Positions 6,252 to 10,310 of a stretch of DNA of 10,310 nucleotides are shown one piece after another. The stretch is from GCA-003244245 sp050700495. Lineage in GTDB: Bacteria; Actinomycetota; Actinomycetes; Mycobacteriales; Pseudonocardiaceae. Positions within the stretch are counted from its first letter, which is position 1, and each line of letters starts with the position of its first letter. Below the pieces are notes generated by a model. It was given only the letters and a program-made list of their open reading frames with translations, was not told where the DNA came from and did no database searches. The stretch spans positions 1-10,310 of the forward strand of contig JBOHHF010000255.1 in the NCBI GenBank assembly GCA_050700495.1, given 5' to 3'. The translations under genes and the position numbers were made by a program.

Positions 6252-6272
6252 TTCGCCTTATGGACAGGCGAA
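6252..6272 (+). promoter_or_regulatory. 7-bp perfect hairpin or operator before the third small gene
   Basis: TTCGCCT (6252-6258) and AGGCGAA (6266-6272) are exact reverse complements around a 7-base loop. The right arm ends 10 bases before the ATG at 6283 and contains its only purine-rich ribosome-binding-like stretch. It could therefore be an RNA hairpin limiting translation, a weak terminator for the two preceding genes, or an operator. The sequence shows the symmetry only. Confidence 0.4.
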
Positions 6273-6282
6273 GTACCCTCGC

Positions 6283-6558
6283 ATGGGCGCGCCTCGCAGA
6301 ATCCGTGTCAAGGGAATGCAGGGAGTCGACGCCACTGTCATCGTGACGGTAGTGCAAGACACGGTGTGGTTGTCGATCTCACCACCGTTCACCGGGGAAG
6401 CAATCATGGAACCGGCGAGGGTTGACGAGGTGATCTCTACGCTGGAGCTGGCGCGAGACGAAGCCACGAAGATGGCGGCAACACACAGGGGAAGCGCATT
6501 CCGTGAAGGCAAAGCGGTTGTCCGGGCGATCAGGAGCGACGGTGCTGCGACTCAGTGA
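6283..6558 (+). CDS. Small hypothetical protein (91 aa)
   Basis: I chose ATG at 6283. The frame extends further back to GTG 6196, overlapping the previous gene, but bases 6204-6282 are A-rich and contain a hairpin, so they look regulatory. The 91-residue product opens with a basic MGAPRRIRVKGMQGV. A beta-rich core follows (DATVIVTVVQDTVWLSISPP, then FTGEAIMEP), and the end is an amphipathic helix (RVDEVISTLELARDEATKMA). There is no signal peptide or membrane helix. It ends 9 bases from the convergent XRE-DUF5919 gene. No family was recognised. Coding character is good in the core. Confidence 0.6.
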   Translation: MGAPRRIRVKGMQGVDATVIVTVVQDTVWLSISPPFTGEAIMEPARVDEVISTLELARDEATKMAATHRGSAFREGKAVVRAIRSDGAATQ

Positions 6559-6567
6559 CCGGCTCAA

Positions 6568-7305
6568 TCAGCGGGTCAGCGGCCGGGCTGGGGACCAGAC
6601 GTGTTCGAGGCTGGCGAGGTAGGTGCTGAACGCGTCGTCGTCGCCGTGGTGGCGTAGGTGCAGGACTGGCGCGTAGGCGGCGGCGATGCCATAGACGTGC
6701 TGGTTGATGAGCATCTCGTCATCGGCGCGGTAGATCGAGTTGTAGAGCACTGTGGGGTGCAGGCGGATCTGCACGCCGGAGGTGAGCAGCGGGCGGTAGA
6801 GCACGATGGCGTTGCGGATCTTCGCGGCCATCGCGTCATGGATGCCTTCCTCATCGCCGCGCTGGCTGACATGGGTGCTGTCGGGGTCACCGAGGAGGAT
6901 GCGGACCGTGACCCCGGCGCGGGCTTTCTCGCCGAGCAGGCGGATTATCTCGACGTCCTCGGCGAGAAACAGGCCGCTGTAGACGAGGATGTCGATTTCG
7001 TGCTCCGCGCTGTCGTAGAGCTGGCGCCATACCTCACGCGGGACCGAGCCCCGGTGCGGGTAGGTGGCATGGACCTCCGGGCCGATGGAGGGCACCCCGG
7101 CAAGGTGGGGCCACAGGTCATATTCGTGCAGGCTGAGCAGGTCGGCCAGTCCCCATCGGTGGCGGGGCTGGGGAAGCCGACCGCCCAGCCAGCGCTGGAC
7201 CGTCTTGGGGTCGACCCCGAGTGTTTTGGCGACGTCGATATCGCGGAGCCGGGCACCGGCCAGGGCGCGGCGGAGCGGTTCACCGATCGAGCGAGCGCCC
7301 GGCAT
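6568..7305 (-). CDS. XRE-type helix-turn-helix plus DUF5919 domain protein (copy 1)
   Basis: ATG at 7305 follows GGAGG at 5 bases, so longer upstream starts are rejected. The product has 245 residues. Residues about 10-60 are a Cro/C1-type helix-turn-helix with VAKTLGVDPKTVQRWLGGR as its core. Residues about 85-245 match what I know as DUF5919. They contain HEIDILVYSGLFLAED, then RAGVTVRILLGDPDS, and near the end RLHPTVLYNSIYRADDEMLI. The alternation of beta-strand and helix and this last motif resemble half of a phospholipase-D-like fold. However, the HxK(x4)D signature is degenerate (H183, then Thr instead of Lys), so catalysis is doubtful and a sensing role is more likely. It is divergent from the tandem-GntR gene and paralogous to the gene at 9454. 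Family assignment is confident; the ligand and targets are unknown. Confidence 0.85.
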   Translation of the reverse strand: MPGARSIGEPLRRALAGARLRDIDVAKTLGVDPKTVQRWLGGRLPQPRHRWGLADLLSLHEYDLWPHLAGVPSIGPEVHATYPHRGSVPREVWRQLYDSAEHEIDILVYSGLFLAEDVEIIRLLGEKARAGVTVRILLGDPDSTHVSQRGDEEGIHDAMAAKIRNAIVLYRPLLTSGVQIRLHPTVLYNSIYRADDEMLINQHVYGIAAAYAPVLHLRHHGDDDAFSTYLASLEHVWSPARPLTR

Positions 7306-7345
7306 CCTGGCCTCCAGTGTCCTTGCGGTGCACGCTAGCACAAGA

Positions 7346-7361
7346 CGTCCCAAGTCGTCCC
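7346..7361. promoter_or_regulatory. Two CGTCCC direct repeats in divergent promoter of DUF5919 copy 1
   Basis: CGTCCC occurs at 7346-7351 and 7356-7361, starts 10 bp apart, 41-56 bases upstream of the XRE-DUF5919 start and 46-61 upstream of the GntR start. The same hexamer is repeated upstream of the paralogue. The spacing of one DNA turn suggests a protein binding one face of the helix. A role as autoregulatory operator for the HTH domain is inference. Confidence 0.45.
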
Positions 7362-7406
7362 CACTGGTGGTGACCCTGGTGGCGGGGCTGCTGAGATCCT
7401 GTCCGG

Positions 7407-7862
7407 GTGCGGTCGACTCCCTGGGGGATGTACGCGCGGATCGCCGGGCAGTTGCGGGAACGGCTGGCGGGACTCGCGCCGGGCTCTGCGTTGCCCTCAG
7501 AGGTCTCGCTCGCGGCGGAGTTCGGTGTGGTGCGCAACACGGTGCGCCGGGCGTTGGCCGAGTTGGAACGCGACGGGCTGATCGTGACGTTGCCTGGTCG
7601 CGGGCGGGTCGTGAGTGATCCCGCGGGCACCGCCGCCGCGGGTTACCGGCGGATCGCCGATGACCTGCGGCGGCAGATCACCTCCGGTGAGCTGGCCACG
7701 GGCCAGCGGGTGCCCTCCGAGGCCGAACTGATGCGCCGCTACGGGGTGTCCCGGGGCACCGCACGGCAGGGCTTGGCGGTGCTGGAAGCCGCTGGCCTGG
7801 TGCGGGCGGTGCACGGAAAAGGACGTTTTGTGGACGTAACGGGACGCCGCTCTCTGGGCTAA
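7407..7862 (+). CDS. Tandem GntR-type winged-helix regulator without effector domain
   Basis: The 151-residue product contains two GntR DNA-binding domains in a row. The first is at about residues 8-70, with LPSEVSLAAEFGVVRNTVRR and GRGRVVSD. The second is at about 79-145, with VPSEAELMRRYGVSRGTARQ and GKGRFVDV. The usual FadR or UTRA ligand domain is absent, so the protein may bind two half-sites in one chain and be controlled by a partner or by its level. The start is GTG 7407. No clear Shine-Dalgarno site precedes it, so a leaderless transcript is possible; ATG at 7428 is an alternative. It is divergent from XRE-DUF5919 copy 1 and followed after 28 bases by the HD-domain gene, likely in one operon. 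It is probably a repressor of one or both directions. The family is certain. Confidence 0.9.
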   Translation: MRSTPWGMYARIAGQLRERLAGLAPGSALPSEVSLAAEFGVVRNTVRRALAELERDGLIVTLPGRGRVVSDPAGTAAAGYRRIADDLRRQITSGELATGQRVPSEAELMRRYGVSRGTARQGLAVLEAAGLVRAVHGKGRFVDVTGRRSLG

Positions 7863-7890
7863 GCCGTCCCGCGCTGGTTACCCTCGCCTG

Positions 7891-8445
7891 GTGACGATCG
7901 CCGCTGGGGCACGTGAGCTGGCCCGATCGCTGCTAGAACCTGAGTTGCCGGTGCGATGGGCGCACTCCCAGGGGGTCGCCGGGCAAGCCGTCGCGGTTGC
8001 CCGGATTCTGCCTCAGCACGCCGACGTACTTGAGGCCGCTGCGTGGCTGCACGACATCGGCTATGCCAGCCCGGTCGCCGTGACCGGGTTTCATCCGCTA
8101 GACGGCGCCCGGCGCTTGCGCGACACCCGGTTCGGTGACCACACATTGTGGGCGTTGGTCGCCCATCACACCTGCGCGGAAATCGAGGCCGAAGCGCGCG
8201 GGCTCGGCGGGGTCCTGGCTGCTGAGTTTCCCCTCGGCGAGGTGGACCCGTTGCTGGTCGCGGCGCTGACGTACTGCGATCTGACCACCGGCCCCGACGG
8301 CGAAAAGGTCACAGTTGACGAGCGGATCACGGAGATCCTGAGCCGGTACGGCCCGGAGGACGTGGTGCACCGCGCCATCGCGCGAGCCACCCCGATCCTG
8401 CGCCGGCAGGCGGCCGGGATCGCCGCCGCTCTCGGCGCGCTCTGA
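7891..8445 (+). CDS. HD-domain phosphohydrolase
   Basis: The start is GTG 7891, 28 bases after the GntR stop and without a strong ribosome-binding site, and the product has 184 residues. The HD metal ligands are present: His25 (RWAHS), His54-Asp55 (AAWLHDIGY) and Asp130 (TYCDLTTG), with a VAHHT segment at 90-94. Enzymes of this superfamily hydrolyse phosphate esters of nucleotides and related compounds using a divalent metal. The exact substrate cannot be told. The fold is cytoplasmic with no membrane segment. Being co-transcribed with a tandem GntR regulator and converging on a NUDIX operon suggests nucleotide or nucleotide-sugar turnover. Its 3' end overlaps the convergent membrane-protein gene by 119 bases. 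Confidence 0.85.
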   Translation: MTIAAGARELARSLLEPELPVRWAHSQGVAGQAVAVARILPQHADVLEAAAWLHDIGYASPVAVTGFHPLDGARRLRDTRFGDHTLWALVAHHTCAEIEAEARGLGGVLAAEFPLGEVDPLLVAALTYCDLTTGPDGEKVTVDERITEILSRYGPEDVVHRAIARATPILRRQAAGIAAALGAL

Positions 8446-8932
8446 GCCACTGCGAGCCCGGGGACACCGCCGCTGAGTGATCGGCGTCCGCGGCCGGGGT
8501 GAGGACGCCTTGCTCATCGCGGGTCCATTGGCATCCGCTGCTGTCTGAGAACTCGATCTCGACCGGTTCGGGTGAGTAGTAGGTTTTCAGCCATTCCCGT
8601 GGCGCTGGGCGCTGCACGGTCTGGCCTGGCGGGACGAGGCCGATGAACTCGGCTTCGTGGGCGCCCTCATCCGGCGTCGGCAGGGACACCTCGTAGATGG
8701 GCATCTCGCTAGCGTTGTGCACGTGAAAGAGCAGTTCCCGGCCGCCGTGCGCGGTGGTCTGCGCTTCCACCCAGGCACTGACCTTCACCGCCTGCAGGCG
8801 GCGTTGTTCCTGGGCGCGGGCCTCTTCGCGCCGTTGTTCCTTGCGCAGCAGCACGAACCCGATCGCGAACGCGCCCACGGTACCGACCGCCGCCAGCGCG
8901 TCCACGATGACGGGAATCCACTCGCTGGTCAT
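8327..8932 (-). CDS. Short membrane-anchored protein with N-terminal TM helix and basic coiled-coil segment
   Basis: ATG at 8932 starts 7 bases after the NUDIX stop, so the two form an operon. Its own ribosome-binding site is weak (GAG-rich within the NUDIX end), suggesting coupling. The product has 201 residues. Residues about 6-28 (IPVIVDALAAVGTVGAFAIG) are a transmembrane helix. Residues 29-47 form a highly charged Arg/Glu/Gln helix, probably coiled coil. Residues 50-155 are a cytoplasmic beta-rich domain with VEAQTTAHGGRELLFHVHNA and an EFSDSSGCQWTRDEQGVL segment, as in small actinobacterial membrane proteins of unknown role. The last ~40 residues are Arg/Pro/Gly-rich and lie antisense to the HD gene, so the original stop may have been lost. 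It may tether or sense for the NUDIX/DUF5919 partners (inference). Confidence 0.75.
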   Translation of the reverse strand: MTSEWIPVIVDALAAVGTVGAFAIGFVLLRKEQRREEARAQEQRRLQAVKVSAWVEAQTTAHGGRELLFHVHNASEMPIYEVSLPTPDEGAHEAEFIGLVPPGQTVQRPAPREWLKTYYSPEPVEIEFSDSSGCQWTRDEQGVLTPAADADHSAAVSPGSQWLRARRERRRSRPPAGAGSGWLARWRGAPRPPGRTGSGSP

Positions 8933-8939
8933 CTCGCGC

Positions 8940-9413
8940 TCAGCCGAGGTAGGGCGTGTGCCTGCCCTCGAGGAAGTGCTCGACCCGCAGCCTCATTGAC
9001 CGATCCATCCGCAGCTCCAAGAGCATCGACCGGCGGACCCACATGACCTCCCGGGTCTCGCTGCTCGGCCTTGGCTGCCCGCCGGTGGGCCGGGCGAGGA
9101 ATACGACCGAGAACTCCTGGCGTACCTCACCGTCGCTGGTGTAGAGGATGACGTGTCTCGGGTCTGTGTAGATACCGACTAGCCCCGTGACGCGGCAGTC
9201 GATGCCGGTCTCTTCTTTGGTCTCGCGGACGGCCGTGTCGATCAGTGACTCGCCCAGGTCCATCGCCCCGCCCGGCAGCGCCCAGTTGTCGTTATCGGTC
9301 CGGTGGATCATCAACAGCTCGCCATCGTCGTTGACGACGGCGACGTTCGCGGACGGGACGAGACTGGTCGCGCGGGGAGCGCCCGGATCGTCGTAGTAGT
9401 CGATGCGCGCCAC
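8940..9413 (-). CDS. NUDIX hydrolase
   Basis: GTG at 9413 with GGAAGGG about 10 bases upstream gives 157 residues. The Nudix box is complete: G49, E55, R63-E64, E67-E68 and G70-I71 in the pattern Gx5Ex7REUxEExGU, contained in GAMDLGESLIDTAVRETKEE. The NWALPGG lead-in and the MWVRR segment after it are typical. These enzymes cleave nucleoside diphosphates linked to another group (such as ADP-ribose or a sugar nucleotide) into NMP plus phosphorylated product, with Mg2+ or Mn2+. The substrate is not predictable here. It lies in an operon between XRE-DUF5919 copy 2 (41-base gap) and a membrane protein. Nudix proteins next to GntR regulators are also known in actinomycete integrative elements (Pif and KorSA of pSAM2), a parallel but not proof. 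Confidence 0.92.
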   Translation of the reverse strand: MARIDYYDDPGAPRATSLVPSANVAVVNDDGELLMIHRTDNDNWALPGGAMDLGESLIDTAVRETKEETGIDCRVTGLVGIYTDPRHVILYTSDGEVRQEFSVVFLARPTGGQPRPSSETREVMWVRRSMLLELRMDRSMRLRVEHFLEGRHTPYLG

Positions 9414-9453
9414 GCCCCGGTAACCCTTCCCTCGACCTGCTGTGTTGTGCCGG

Positions 9454-10188
9454 CTAGGTGAGCGGAAGTGCCTCGGACCAGACCCGCTCGAAGCTCTCCA
9501 GATAGGTGGTGACCATAGTCCCGCCGGCCACCTGACGCAGATGCATCACGGGCGCCTGCGATGCCGGGAAGCCGTAAATGTGGGAGTTGACCAGCAACTC
9601 CCCGTCCGCGCGGTAGATCGAGTTGTAGAGCACGGTCGGGTGCAACCGGATCTCCACCCCATCCACCCCGCGCAGCGGCTGGTACAGCACGATCACGTTG
9701 CGGATCTTCGATGCCATGGCCTCACCGATCCCCTCCAGCGCGCCACGGCAGGCCACCTCGGCTGAATCCGGGTCGCCGAGCAGGATGCGCACCCGCACCC
9801 CCTGCGCGGCCTTGGCCCGGAACAGCGCGAGCAGTCCTGGGTCATCGGCGAGGAACATCCCGCTGTAGACCAGGATGCCGATCTCTTCCTCGGCCGAGTC
9901 GAACAGCTGTCCCCAGATATCCCGGGGAACGGCCCAGCGGTGCGGGTAGAGGACCAGGACCTCGCTCTCGGACGCGGACGCGACCTGCTCGGCGGCTAAA
10001 GCGCCCGGCCACAGATACGCCTCATCGATCCCGAGCCTGCTCGCGACCCGGTACCGGTGCCGCCGGTAGGGAACCCGGCCTCCGATCCAGCGCTCGATGG
10101 TCTTCGGGTCCACGCCCACGGATTCAGCCAGCTCAGTCGGGGTCACCCCGCGTTGCAGCAGCGCCGCCCGGAGCCTCTCGTTCGCCAT
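9454..10188 (-). CDS. XRE-type helix-turn-helix plus DUF5919 domain protein (copy 2)
   Basis: I chose ATG at 10188, which aligns with the paralogue and gives 244 residues. An in-frame ATG at 10224 would add 12 residues (MTGPRRETRHGG) and cannot be excluded, since the site before 10188 (GGTGGA) is weak. Residues about 5-50 are the helix-turn-helix (ELAESVGVDPKTIERWIGGR). Residues about 80-244 are the DUF5919 region, with EIGILVYSGMFLADD, VRVRILLGDPDS and RLHPTVLYNSIYRADGELLV. The last is nearly identical to copy 1, with H183 at the same position. Both copies lack the Lys and Asp of a true phospholipase-D HKD motif. It heads a likely operon with the NUDIX and membrane-protein genes. CGTCCC repeats lie just upstream. 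It is probably a regulator of its own operon. Confidence 0.85.
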   Translation of the reverse strand: MANERLRAALLQRGVTPTELAESVGVDPKTIERWIGGRVPYRRHRYRVASRLGIDEAYLWPGALAAEQVASASESEVLVLYPHRWAVPRDIWGQLFDSAEEEIGILVYSGMFLADDPGLLALFRAKAAQGVRVRILLGDPDSAEVACRGALEGIGEAMASKIRNVIVLYQPLRGVDGVEIRLHPTVLYNSIYRADGELLVNSHIYGFPASQAPVMHLRQVAGGTMVTTYLESFERVWSEALPLT

Positions 10189-10224
10189 TCCACCGTGCCT
10201 GGTCTCTCGCCGCGGGCCGGTCAT

Positions 10225-10279
10225 CGTCCCGACGGCGTCCCAGGGACGTCCCGGGACGGAACACACCGTACGGGGGACG
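10225..10279. promoter_or_regulatory. CGTCCC/GGGACG repeat cluster upstream of DUF5919 copy 2
   Basis: CGTCCC starts at 10225, 10236 and 10247, each 11 bp apart. The reverse form GGGACG starts at 10243, 10253 and 10274. Two of these together make the palindrome GGGACGTCCC (10243-10252). Six copies in 55 bases is far above what a GC-rich background should give. The cluster lies 37-91 bases before the chosen start, so it is placed as an operator or activator site. Confidence 0.55.
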
Positions 10280-10310
10280 TCTTTGCCCGGTCCCACCGCG
10301 TGGTGACCCC

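Noticed and set aside
6658..7338. 226-codon plus-strand frame opposite XRE-DUF5919 copy 1
   Set aside because: It is the antisense shadow of a gene with clear HTH and DUF5919 domains. The Asp/Val/Gly-rich translation has no motif.

Overview
The window is high-GC actinobacterial DNA. Strong G/C bias at third codon positions, GTG starts and families common in Streptomyces and Pseudonocardiales relatives (ECF sigma, LuxR/GAF-like, tandem GntR, XRE-DUF5919) support this. The genus cannot be fixed from the sequence. No rRNA, complete tRNA, CRISPR array or intact transposase is visible.

Left part (1-2973). The 5' two-thirds of an ECF sigma factor gene runs off the left edge on the minus strand. 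It is preceded by a decayed stretch (about 573-883) holding the stump of a second hemerythrin gene and a broken small reading frame. Next comes an intact hemerythrin-domain gene (minus). It is divergent, across about 160 bases of promoter space, from a LuxR-family regulator with a GAF-like N-terminal half (plus). Together they look like a small signal-response group.

Middle part (2974-5703). This is a gene-poor, patchwork region. It carries a recombinase-type helix-turn-helix ORF, a perfect 18-bp hairpin lying on the stop codons of two convergent genes, and a lower-GC single-pass membrane protein of unknown function. Upstream of that lie a short FG-GAP-like fragment and the N-terminal stump of a transposase (ISKra4-like) with an inverted repeat in its leader. 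It reads as an accessory segment with old mobile-element debris.

Right part (5704-10310). Three small unrecognised genes run on the plus strand. They are followed by an ordered cassette of signalling-type genes: XRE-DUF5919 gene 1 (minus), divergent from a tandem-GntR regulator plus an HD-domain phosphohydrolase (plus), which converge on a minus-strand operon of XRE-DUF5919 gene 2, a NUDIX hydrolase and a membrane-anchored protein. The two DUF5919 proteins are clear paralogues, and both genes have CGTCCC hexamers repeated at about one DNA turn in their upstream regions. I infer a nucleotide- or small-molecule-responsive regulatory module. This is the most interesting part of the window, and its function is unproven.
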